DNA from: Chloroflexota bacterium
GTDB lineage: Bacteria > Chloroflexota > Dormibacteria > Dormibacterales > Dormibacteraceae
Length of the DNA stretch: 8,388 nt
Direction: 5' to 3'
Assembly: GCA_003446775.1 (NCBI GenBank)
Contig: DMCH01000083.1
Span: 5,962 to 14,349 of the forward strand
Part shown: positions 1-6,818 of the stretch, one piece after another
Numbering within the stretch: the first letter of the stretch is position 1
Layout: every line of letters starts with the position of its first letter
The notes under the pieces: generated by a model
What the model saw: the letters and a program-made list of their open reading frames with translations, nothing else
Databases searched by the model: none
What the model was told of the DNA's origin: nothing
Program-made: the position numbers and the translations under genes

Positions 1-909
1 GTTTATGTGGCGAGCACCCGCAATCCGAACCAGGTGTACGACCTGGCGCCGGTGTCGGATCTCGTCGATCGCAGCGATGTCTCCCCCGTGGGCGAACGAT
101 ATCTGGCCGAATTCCGGCCTTTGATCCCGATCCGTTCGCGGTTCATGCCAGGTTGTCTCTACCTCCACGATCTCGCGATGGTCGGTGGGCGCCTGTACGG
201 AAACGCGGTCGGCGAGAATTCGGTCGTCCGCATTCAAGACGACGGGCGGGCTGAGCGGGCCTGGTGGCCGCGCTGCATAGAGACATCAGACGGTCCGATC
301 TTCACTCGCAACCACCTGCAGCTCAACTCCATCGCCGCTGGGGCCGATCTCAAAAAGAGCTTCTTCTCGGCCTCCACCGACCGGCTGACCAACCGGCGCC
401 CGTCGCATCGCAATTTCCCGGTCGACCGGCGCGGTGTCGTGTTCTCCGGGGCCAGCCGGGACGTGATCGCCAGGGGCCTGACGCGTCCGCACTCCGCGCG
501 ATTGAGCGCCGGCACGCTCTGGATCGACAACAGCGGATATGGTGAATTCGGCGTCGTGGAGGCCGGAAAGCTCGAGCCGCTCGTCAAGCTGCCTGGCTGG
601 ACGCGTGGCCTCTGCTTCCATCGAGGGGTCGCTTTCGTAGGCACGTCGCGGGTGATTCCGCGCTTTCGCCAGTTCGCTCCTGGCCTCGATGTGGACAGCT
701 CGATATGCGGCGTTCATGCGATCGATGTCGCCAAGGGGACGATTCTCGGCAGCCTGTCCTGGCCGGTTGGCAACCAGATCTTCGCCATCGACTGGCTGCC
801 GTCGTCTCTGTCACGAGGTTTTCCGTTCCGAAGCGATCGCAAGACCCCGGAACAGGAGCGGGTACTCTTCTATGCCTTCAACCGCGAGACGCGAAAGGGA
901 GCGGCGTGA
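1..909 (+). CDS. TIGR03032/DUF4915-like protein, 5' end cut by window edge
   Basis: The frame is open from base 1, so the 5' end lies outside the window. A GTG at 7 could serve as a start, but the reading VYVASTRNPNQVYDL looks like an internal beta-propeller strand, and family members have an N-terminal part before it. Visible 302 residues. Numbering from the GTG at 7, family-like blocks are LHDLAMVGGRLY (53-64), NSVVRI (71-76), WWPRC (86-90), LNSIA (106-110), RGLTRPHSARL (156-166), LWIDNSGYGEFG (171-182) and LPGWTRGLCFHRGVAFVG (195-212). The repeated 'gene product seen, label, look' strand pattern suggests a beta-propeller or similar repeat fold. No signal peptide can be judged. The family has no established biochemical function that I know of. 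The stop overlaps the sulfotransferase start by 4 bp (GTGA), so the two are probably translated together. Family assignment is from recall of the motif pattern, not a profile search. Confidence 0.8.
   Translation, partial: VYVASTRNPNQVYDLAPVSDLVDRSDVSPVGERYLAEFRPLIPIRSRFMPGCLYLHDLAMVGGRLYGNAVGENSVVRIQDDGRAERAWWPRCIETSDGPIFTRNHLQLNSIAAGADLKKSFFSASTDRLTNRRPSHRNFPVDRRGVVFSGASRDVIARGLTRPHSARLSAGTLWIDNSGYGEFGVVEAGKLEPLVKLPGWTRGLCFHRGVAFVGTSRVIPRFRQFAPGLDVDSSICGVHAIDVAKGTILGSLSWPVGNQIFAIDWLPSSLSRGFPFRSDRKTPEQERVLFYAFNRETRKGAA
897..901 (+). promoter_or_regulatory. Shine-Dalgarno for the sulfotransferase
   Basis: GGGAG, within AAAGGGAG at 894-901, lies 4 bases before the GTG at 906. It supports that start over the in-frame upstream ATG at 705, which would place about 67 codons inside the preceding gene. 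Confidence 0.5.
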
Positions 910-1829
910 GCACTGACTTCAAGTTCCTGATGATCTCCGCGATGTACGAGAACGGTGGCAACACCACGCAGAGGTTTCTCGACGGACACCCGCAAATGGC
1001 GGTGTATCCATTCGAATCGCAGCTCGGCACCAGGTTGGTCGTCGATGCGTTGTCGTCCACGTTCCCCGTGAAGTACCGATGGCCGGTGTTCGCGCTGGAT
1101 GCGACACCGTCCGACGACTTCTACGCGATCATCGACGAGGAAGCCAGAGTCCGGGCGCGGACGCCAGACGTGAGCAAGTTCCGCCACGTCGAGTTCCAGA
1201 TGTCGGATGACGAACGGCGGGACGCCTACGTGGATCTGATCGGCAAGACCGGCCGCTCTCGAGCCAATAACGTGGCCGCATTCTTCCGCGCCACGTTCGA
1301 GACGTGGAAGAACTTCAAGCGAACACCCGAGCAATCGATGTACGTCGGGTACAGCCCGATCATCGTGGTCGACGCGGACAAGATCCTCGAGGAGCTGCCC
1401 GACGCGCACGTCTTACACGTGGTTCGGAATCCGTGGTCGGCCTACGCCGAGACCAAGCGCCGGCCAGTACCTCTTTCGCTCAACCACTACATGCTCGGAT
1501 GGACCTTGAACCAGCAATACGCCCTTCGCTTCAAGGCGAAATACCCGTCGCGCTTCCACATCCTGAGGTTCGAAGATCTCGTCGCAGGTCCGCGCAAGGC
1601 GCTGGGCGAGATATGCCGGAAGGTCGGGTGTGACGACTCCGAATCGCTGAGCGTCACGTCATGGAACGGCGCGCCTTTGGATGAGGTCTTTCCCTGGGGC
1701 ACCATCCGAAAAGCCACGCCTGGCGCCAACCGAGAGACGGCGCTCACGCTGTCCGGAAGTGAGCAGTCAGAAGTGCGGGCGCACGCATCGCTTTACCTGG
1801 ACGCGCTGGACTACAGCCGGCTTCCGTAG
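906..1829 (+). CDS. sulfotransferase-family protein
   Basis: 307 residues from a GTG at 906 that overlaps the previous stop by 4 bp (GTGA). The protein has a sulfotransferase layout. A beta-strand plus P-loop-like segment sits at residues 8-29 (MISAMYENGGNTTQRFLDGHP), the place of the 5'-phosphosulfate loop. The 3'-phosphate motif HVVRNPWSAY is at 171-180, with Arg174 and Ser178 in the expected positions. The characteristic RFEDLVAGPRKAL block is at 221-233. Members of the fold transfer sulfate from PAPS to hydroxyls or amines of glycans, lipids or small molecules. The loop is unusual: the basic-Ser-Gly-Thr-Thr signature is replaced by Asn-Gly-Gly-Asn-Thr-Thr, so donor binding may differ. No signal peptide or membrane span is seen, so it is probably cytosolic. 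Between a DUF4915 protein and a sugar-nucleotide SDR, the likely acceptor is a glycan precursor, but that is inference. Confidence 0.82.
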   Translation: MSTDFKFLMISAMYENGGNTTQRFLDGHPQMAVYPFESQLGTRLVVDALSSTFPVKYRWPVFALDATPSDDFYAIIDEEARVRARTPDVSKFRHVEFQMSDDERRDAYVDLIGKTGRSRANNVAAFFRATFETWKNFKRTPEQSMYVGYSPIIVVDADKILEELPDAHVLHVVRNPWSAYAETKRRPVPLSLNHYMLGWTLNQQYALRFKAKYPSRFHILRFEDLVAGPRKALGEICRKVGCDDSESLSVTSWNGAPLDEVFPWGTIRKATPGANRETALTLSGSEQSEVRAHASLYLDALDYSRLP

Positions 1830-2837
1830 TTGTCGAAGCGAGTTCTGGTCACCGGTGCGAGCGGCTTCGTGGGCGCCAATCTTGGCCGGCGCCTGGTGGC
1901 CGAAGGACACGACGTACATCTGGTCCTGCGTTCGCAGGACCTCAACTGGCGCCTGACTGGGAATGAGGACGTCGCAGTCCACCACGCCGATCTGCGCGAC
2001 GCGGCGAGCGTGGGGCGAGCGGTGCGAGACATCAGGCCTGACTGGATCTTCCACCTGGCGGCCCACGGTGCCTACTCCAGTCAGACGGACGTCCGGGAGA
2101 TGGTCGAGACGAATCTCGCGGGCACGATCAACCTCGTCGAGGCTTGCCTCGAAGGAGGCTTCGAGTCTTTCGTGAACACCGGCTCATCGTCGGAATACGG
2201 CTTGAAGGACGGTGCGCCGGCGGAGACCGATCCACTCGAGCCCAACAGTCCCTATGCGGTCACCAAGGCCGCCGCCACCATGTACTGCGGGTTCGCCGCT
2301 CGGAAACACGGCGCACGAATCCGCACACTCCGTCTCTATTCGGTTTATGGGCCGTGGGAGGAGCCGACGCGTCTGATCCCAACCCTGATCGTCAATGGAC
2401 TTCACAATCGGCTGCCTAACCTGGTCGACCCGAAAGTGGCGCGGGACTTTGTCTACGTCGACGACGTATGTGATGCGTATCTCGCCGCCGCTGCCGACAC
2501 GGCCGCTGATCCGGATGCAATTTTCAACGTCGGCACCGGAGTGCAGTCCAGCCTCGAGCAGGTCGTGCACGTTGCGCGCCACCTGCTGGCGATCGATGCC
2601 GAGCCGCAATGGGGGTCGATGCCAAACCGGGTCTGGGACACGACGACATGGGTGGCGGATGGCAAGAAGATCCGGCGCGAGCTCGGCTGGGAGCCGCGTC
2701 ACCTACTCGAGGCAGGCCTCTCGGCGACCATCGATTGGTTTCGGGCCCATCCGTCCTTGCTGGCCCACTACGAGGGCGCCGAGCCTGGGCCCACCGAGGC
2801 GCCGACTACGAATTCCAGGGGCGGTCCGGGCGCGTAG
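1830..2837 (+). CDS. NAD(P)-dependent sugar-nucleotide epimerase/dehydratase (extended SDR)
   Basis: 335 residues from a TTG at 1830, directly abutting the upstream TAG (1827-1829) with no spacer and no clear Shine-Dalgarno, so reinitiation from the previous gene is likely. The TTG is needed to keep the first Rossmann strand. Visible motifs are the dinucleotide loop TGASGFVG (8-15), ADLRD (53-57), HLAAHG (75-80), NTGSSSEYG (116-124) with the catalytic Ser near 120, and the YxxxK pair as YAVTK (Tyr142, Lys146). RLYSVYGP (168-175) and RDFVYVDDV (205-213) follow, as usual in nucleotide-sugar SDRs. Length matches the family. It is expected to act in the cytosol on an NDP-sugar as a 4-epimerase, 4,6-dehydratase or 4-reductase; the exact reaction cannot be read from the motifs. 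Residues 313-335, past the catalytic domain, overlap the convergent DUF2142 gene and look like a disordered Pro/Gly/Thr tail. Confidence 0.9.
   Translation: MSKRVLVTGASGFVGANLGRRLVAEGHDVHLVLRSQDLNWRLTGNEDVAVHHADLRDAASVGRAVRDIRPDWIFHLAAHGAYSSQTDVREMVETNLAGTINLVEACLEGGFESFVNTGSSSEYGLKDGAPAETDPLEPNSPYAVTKAAATMYCGFAARKHGARIRTLRLYSVYGPWEEPTRLIPTLIVNGLHNRLPNLVDPKVARDFVYVDDVCDAYLAAAADTAADPDAIFNVGTGVQSSLEQVVHVARHLLAIDAEPQWGSMPNRVWDTTTWVADGKKIRRELGWEPRHLLEAGLSATIDWFRAHPSLLAHYEGAEPGPTEAPTTNSRGGPGA
2768..2837. other. 70-bp tail-to-tail overlap of two coding regions
   Basis: The plus-strand SDR gene ends with TAG at 2835-2837. The minus-strand DUF2142 gene ends with TAG read from 2770 to 2768. The 70 bases between are coding in both directions. 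In both proteins the shared DNA encodes a tail: residues 313-335 of the SDR, and about the last 23 residues of the DUF2142 protein. Each operon's transcript is therefore antisense to the other here. Confidence 0.85.
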
Positions 2838-4738
2838 AGGCGGCGCCCGTCGGCGCTGACCACACGGACGGTCAGCAGGTGCGGTCCCGGGGCCAGGCGC
2901 GTGGTGTCCAGGATGGCGTCGAAACCGCTGGTGGCATAGCGCGCGCTGCCCAGCGCAGCCACCGCCTGCGGGCTGTCGTCGCCGTAGACCGCCTGCTGGA
3001 AAGGCTGCCCGTCGACGTCGATGAAGACGGCCTTCGCCGGCGATGCCGCTTGATCGTCGATCGCCCACCCCACCACCGCGACTCGATCCGGCTGCAGTCG
3101 CCCCACACCGAGGGTGGCCTCGGGCAGCCGCAGGCGCGTCACCTGGTAGCGGCCGGGCTGAGGGTCAGAGGCCAGCGTCTCGCGCGCCACCGGGACCAGG
3201 TCGCGCCCATGCGCGTAGAAGCGGGCGGTCAGGGTCGGAAACGCAAACACCGCGCCGGCCACCGAGTACACCACGAGGCCTGCAGCCTGCATGCGGAATA
3301 GAGCCGGGCCGAACTTCCCTGGCAGCGCACGCGGCGCGTACTTGAGCGCGACCCAGAAGACCGCGGGCAGGAGCGGGAAGTAGTAGCGGCCCTGGATGCC
3401 GGGGTACCCCTCGACGCTGAAGAGGAATGCGGCGAGCAGGAAGAACGAGATCGCGACCGGGTTCGAGAACGCCATGCTCAGGGCGCGGCGCGGTCGGCCG
3501 CGGCGCGCCACGCGCAGGAGACGGTACCCGACCTGGCCGAGCCGCACAAGCGTGCAGGCGAGCAGCAGGATCGAGATGCCGGCGATCAGGAACCACACCG
3601 CGACGGTGATCACGGGCGAGCCCAGCACGAGCGGCGTGTCGACCCAGCCGAACACGCCCCAGAAGCTGCTGAACTCGCGGCCGAACGTGTGGTCGAGAAA
3701 GGTAAAGGTGGTGATGCGGCCGATGTAGCCGGCCACGCCGGCGATGCCGCCGGCGAGCGCCGTTCGGTAATTGGGCAGCTCTCCGAGCTGGCCGGCGGCG
3801 ATGAGGGGTGGCGAGCCCCACTGTGTCCAGACCTGGATCGATTCGAGCGCGATCGCCGGCACGACCAGCAGAGCCGCCTCGAGCGGCCAGCGCCGAGCAT
3901 CGCGGGCTTCGAATCGCTGCGTCACGATCATCGCGCCAACGGCCGTGCCGACGATGGCGAAGAAGTGCACCTTGGTCACGAGCAGGAGGCCGAGGCCGAC
4001 GCCAAGGACCGCGATCCAGCGCAGATCGTGCGGGCGGCGTCGCACCTCGAGCGCGGCCAGCAGGGCCAGCGTCGACAGCGTGAAGCTGAGGCTGTCGGAC
4101 TGGACCGACGAGCTGAGCATCGACGTCATTGGGAAGAGTCCGATCACGCCCGTCAGCACGAGAGCCAGCGATCGCCGGCAGCGGAGCCGGCGCAGCAGCA
4201 GGTAGGTGAGCACCAGGCTGACGGCCAGCAGCGCGACAGACAGCGTGCGCGCGGCGAAGAACAACGCCACCGGGCTCTTGGTGAAGAGCGCTGTCGTGCC
4301 CATGGCGGCCGCATCAAGCAGGTAGTAGCCGAATGGGTAATAGCGCAGCAGCGGGGGGCTGAACAGCTGCGGGTCTGTGGCGCCGGCGGCGGCGCCGCTA
4401 TCGACCGCCGTGTAATACGAGCTGCTGCCGTATCCGGCGGGCGCCTTCACGTCGGGCTTTTCTGCGATCACGGCCACCGCCGACTGGTCTTCGAGGTAGA
4501 TGGGGTAGGGATTTGGTCGCCCGGGAGGCATGTTCAGCCGGGCGGCATCGCGCGGGGCGATGAGGCCGCCGGCGCTGTACAGAGCGGCCGAGTACTCGAA
4601 GTGGACGGTTTCGTCGGGCGCCTCGAACATCGGAACGTAGAAGACCCACGCCAGTGCGAGCAGGCAGGACACGAGCACGATGGCGGCCAGCACGAAGTTC
4701 GCCGTTTTTTCCGACGGCTCGTTCCACCGCCTCACCAC
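2768..4738 (-). CDS. DUF2142-family multi-spanning membrane protein with soluble C-terminal domain
   Basis: 656 residues. Residues 14-36 form the first membrane span, followed by the acidic loop motif FEAPDETVHFEY (38-49), then about ten further hydrophobic segments to residue 500, including 157-183, 190-208, 240-273, 371-395, 427-441 and 483-500. The PDE..H motif and the GIQGRYYFPLLP block (447-458) are marks of DUF2142. The early DE pair after span 1 resembles the acidic catalytic loop of GT-C transferases that use polyprenyl-linked sugars. Residues about 535-645 form a soluble beta-rich domain (VAVVGWAIDD, FIDVDG, SGFDAILD, APGPHLLTVRVV), probably outside the membrane and perhaps glycan-binding. 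The start is GTG, either 4738 or the adjacent in-frame GTG at 4735. The latter gives a GTGA 4-bp overlap with the flippase stop and puts GGGG (4747-4744) 8 bases upstream, so I slightly prefer it. Function is not established; a glycosyl transfer or polymerisation role is inference. Confidence 0.85.
   Translation of the reverse strand: MVRRWNEPSEKTANFVLAAIVLVSCLLALAWVFYVPMFEAPDETVHFEYSAALYSAGGLIAPRDAARLNMPPGRPNPYPIYLEDQSAVAVIAEKPDVKAPAGYGSSSYYTAVDSGAAAGATDPQLFSPPLLRYYPFGYYLLDAAAMGTTALFTKSPVALFFAARTLSVALLAVSLVLTYLLLRRLRCRRSLALVLTGVIGLFPMTSMLSSSVQSDSLSFTLSTLALLAALEVRRRPHDLRWIAVLGVGLGLLLVTKVHFFAIVGTAVGAMIVTQRFEARDARRWPLEAALLVVPAIALESIQVWTQWGSPPLIAAGQLGELPNYRTALAGGIAGVAGYIGRITTFTFLDHTFGREFSSFWGVFGWVDTPLVLGSPVITVAVWFLIAGISILLLACTLVRLGQVGYRLLRVARRGRPRRALSMAFSNPVAISFFLLAAFLFSVEGYPGIQGRYYFPLLPAVFWVALKYAPRALPGKFGPALFRMQAAGLVVYSVAGAVFAFPTLTARFYAHGRDLVPVARETLASDPQPGRYQVTRLRLPEATLGVGRLQPDRVAVVGWAIDDQAASPAKAVFIDVDGQPFQQAVYGDDSPQAVAALGSARYATSGFDAILDTTRLAPGPHLLTVRVVSADGRRLYAPGPPLEFVVGASVGPGSAPS
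2827..2876 (+). terminator. possible tandem-hairpin end of the plus-strand operon
   Basis: Two perfect inverted repeats follow each other. CGGGCGC at 2827-2833 pairs with GCGCCCG at 2843-2849 around a 9-base loop that holds the SDR stop codon. GCTGACC at 2855-2861 pairs with GGTCAGC at 2870-2876 around an 8-base loop. Neither is followed by a T tract, so a classic intrinsic terminator is not shown; U-tract-less hairpins are proposed in some high-GC bacteria. Both lie within the coding DNA of the opposite gene, and 7-bp stems arise readily by chance at this GC. Confidence 0.25.
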
Positions 4739-6054
4739 GGCATCCCCGCGCTCAATGCCGGCCGTAGGCGCTGCCAGGCCGACGAGTAGAGGCGCCAGTC
4801 GGACCGGCGTGGGATCACCAGGTTGCGCAGCCGGAGCGGGCTCACGCGATGGAGGTAGACGATCTCGATGGCCGTGGTCGCGACGTACGAGATGGTCGAT
4901 CCGGCGGCGGCGCCCACGATCCCATACCTAGGAATCAGCAGCAGGTACGCCGCGATCGTGATGGGCGTGGCGATCAGCGTCACGTAGAGAGAGATCTGCG
5001 GGCGTCCCCTGCCGAGCTGGTAGCTGGCAATTGGCTTGTCGAGTCCCAGCGCGACCACTCCTGGCAAGAGCACCCACAGCGGCACTACCGCGGGCAAGAA
5101 AGCCGCACCGAACAGCAACAGCACCAGCAGCGGGGCGAGCGCCGCGATCAGGACTGCTCCTGCCACGCTGACCAGCACAGTGCCCCGGCAGATGGCCTCG
5201 GTCACATCATCGTCATCACCCTCAACGCCCGCAGCGACGCGGGGGGCCAGGACCAGACCGACCGCGCTCGGGATGTACCAGACCGATTCGGCGAGCAGCG
5301 TCGCGACGCTGTAGACGCCCGCCGCTCCAAGCCCGGCGGTCGCGTTGACCAGGAACAGATCGAACCGGTAGCTGAAGAACTGCAGGACCGTGCTGAGCTG
5401 GGCGCGAATGCCGAACACCGCCAGTGTGCGCAGGGCGGTCAACGCCCGCCGCAGGTTGGGCACCGCGATCGCCGCCGGCACGAGCACCAGCGCAGCGGCG
5501 AAGGCGACGACGTTGGCCGCGGCATACGCCCAAACGGCCCCCATGACCCCGCTGCGGAGCAGCATGAGCGCCACTGCGACGAAGATCACCCACGCGAGCG
5601 CGAGGACGACGTTGACCCCGTTGAACAGAAGCAGCTGGTTGCGTCCGAGCAGGAAATAGCGCAGATAGCGGACGGCCAGCATGAATGGAACGGCGACGAC
5701 CGAGGCCAGGATGACCGTGTCGCCGACACCCCTGAGCAGCGATCCGCCCAGGGCGAGCGCGATCGCGTAGCCGCCCGCCGCCAGCACGGCGCCCCAGGCC
5801 AGCCCGAACCACAGCAGCGTGGGAGCCAGGTCGGATTGGCTCATGCGATCACGGGCGGCGAAGTAGATGAGGCCGAAGTCGATCCCCAGCCCGCCTCCGA
5901 TCACGACCAGTGCCCCGATCTGCACGGCGACCGAGTACGCGCCCGCGCCGTGGGTCCCGGTGAGGCGGGCGACGATGACGGTCGTTGCGGCTCCGCAGAG
6001 AACGAGGAGCAGTTGCGCGCCGAGCGATCCCAGCACCCGGAACAGGAAAGTCAT
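4732..6054 (-). CDS. Wzx-like polysaccharide/lipid-linked oligosaccharide flippase
   Basis: 440 residues from an ATG at 6054 that overlaps the methyltransferase stop by 4 bp (ATGA). It is the only ATG start among the six starts visible. About 12 hydrophobic segments span residues 5-30, 42-65, 80-105, 112-127, 145-166, 171-198, 208-225, 245-270, 291-316, 318-338, 353-374 and 378-400. Typical flippase features are VARLTGTHGAGAYSVAVQ (28-45), the mid-protein FDLFLVN..AGLGAAGVYSVATLLAESVWYIP region (231-262), and PLWVLLPGVVALGLDKPIASYQLGRGRP (325-352). Family members of the MOP superfamily move undecaprenyl-diphosphate-linked glycans from the inner to the outer face of the cytoplasmic membrane. 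Its place between a methyltransferase and a DUF2142 membrane protein fits export of a lipid-linked glycan built by the nearby glycosyltransferases. The actual substrate cannot be read from the sequence. An acidic run EGDDDD (278-283) sits in a loop. Confidence 0.9.
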   Translation of the reverse strand: MTFLFRVLGSLGAQLLLVLCGAATTVIVARLTGTHGAGAYSVAVQIGALVVIGGGLGIDFGLIYFAARDRMSQSDLAPTLLWFGLAWGAVLAAGGYAIALALGGSLLRGVGDTVILASVVAVPFMLAVRYLRYFLLGRNQLLLFNGVNVVLALAWVIFVAVALMLLRSGVMGAVWAYAAANVVAFAAALVLVPAAIAVPNLRRALTALRTLAVFGIRAQLSTVLQFFSYRFDLFLVNATAGLGAAGVYSVATLLAESVWYIPSAVGLVLAPRVAAGVEGDDDDVTEAICRGTVLVSVAGAVLIAALAPLLVLLLFGAAFLPAVVPLWVLLPGVVALGLDKPIASYQLGRGRPQISLYVTLIATPITIAAYLLLIPRYGIVGAAAGSTISYVATTAIEIVYLHRVSPLRLRNLVIPRRSDWRLYSSAWQRLRPALSAGMPW

Positions 6055-6818
6055 CCGGACGCTTTCTCGAAGGTGAGAAGTCGGACGTCACCTAAGAGCG
6101 TGATCCCCGGGATGCGGGCGAGGGCCAAATCGACGGCCTGGCAGGACGCGCGCAGCGCATTCAGCGCCAGAGGCGGGGTTTCTTTGTCGGTCCCGGGCCG
6201 CAGCCCGCGCGCGATTTTGACCGCGAGCATGTAGGGCCCGTGGCCCAAAAAGCGCACTCCGGTCTCGGCGCGCAAGCGGCAGCCGCGGGATGTGAACGCG
6301 CGGATCCATCGGCCGCGCGAGCGCGCATGCATATAACCCGGCATGCTGCCGAACACCCTCAGCGGAGCGTATTCGAGCAGCGCCATCGTGCCGGCCGGGC
6401 GGAGCATCCTCATGAGGTTGTCGACCGCGGCATCGAAAGAGCTTTCGTCCGTGATGTGCTGCAGGACGGTCACGCTCAGGACCGCGTCAAAGCTCGCGGC
6501 AGGCAGGTCGAGGTCCTGGATCGAGCCCTCGACGTAGTTAACGTTATGTGCGGATGGAGCCAGCGCGAGCAGGCCGTGGCTGATGTCGGCGCCCGTGACC
6601 ACCCAGCCCGCCTCCGCCAACCGGATGCTCCACCGGCCGCTGCCACAACCGGCGTCCAGCAGACGCCGCCCCTCGCCGCGACCCACCAGGCGTTCGATCG
6701 CCGCTCGCCGCAGCCGGTCCTCGTACGCATCCATGGCGACCTCGCTGTAGCCGGCGGCTCGCGCGCCATAGAGGCGCGTCCGTTCCTCCCAGTACTCGTG
6801 GTCGGTGGGTGGTGTCAA
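6051..6818 (-). CDS. class I SAM-dependent methyltransferase
   Basis: 255 residues from a TTG at 6818, whose bases overlap the GT4 stop (TTGA). The start is supported by the N-terminal block DHEYWEERTRLYGARAAGYS (6-25), common at the head of this methyltransferase type, although no strong Shine-Dalgarno is seen. Motif I is LLDAGCGSGRWSIRLAEAGW (53-72). Asp78 in VVTGADIS is the acidic residue that usually holds the ribose. The motif IV-like block FDAVLSVTVLQHI is at 110-122, and a post-strand LRPAGTMALLEYAP lies at 139-152. The C-terminal third (160-255) is family-variable. The enzyme would transfer a methyl group from SAM in the cytosol. In this operon a sugar, a glycan end or a lipid-linked intermediate is the likely acceptor, but the fold alone does not tell O-, N- or C-methylation apart. 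Confidence 0.9.
   Translation of the reverse strand: MTPPTDHEYWEERTRLYGARAAGYSEVAMDAYEDRLRRAAIERLVGRGEGRRLLDAGCGSGRWSIRLAEAGWVVTGADISHGLLALAPSAHNVNYVEGSIQDLDLPAASFDAVLSVTVLQHITDESSFDAAVDNLMRMLRPAGTMALLEYAPLRVFGSMPGYMHARSRGRWIRAFTSRGCRLRAETGVRFLGHGPYMLAVKIARGLRPGTDKETPPLALNALRASCQAVDLALARIPGITLLGDVRLLTFEKASG

Noticed and set aside
705..905. Extended start for the sulfotransferase at the ATG at 705
   Set aside because: It would add 67 residues overlapping the upstream coding region, with no domain content; GTG at 906 has a Shine-Dalgarno and a 4-bp overlap.
2609..3301. 230-codon plus-strand open frame running past the SDR stop
   Set aside because: It is out of frame with the SDR and mirrors the DUF2142 C-terminal domain; no recognisable motifs.
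3689..4789. 366-codon plus-strand open frame
   Set aside because: Antisense shadow of the DUF2142 gene with low-complexity charged composition and no motifs.
4849..6234. 461-codon plus-strand open frame, longer than the flippase it faces
   Set aside because: Its translation is rich in Arg, Gln, Asp, Glu and His with no domain, as expected for the antisense of a GC-rich hydrophobic gene; the flippase on the other strand has clear family motifs.
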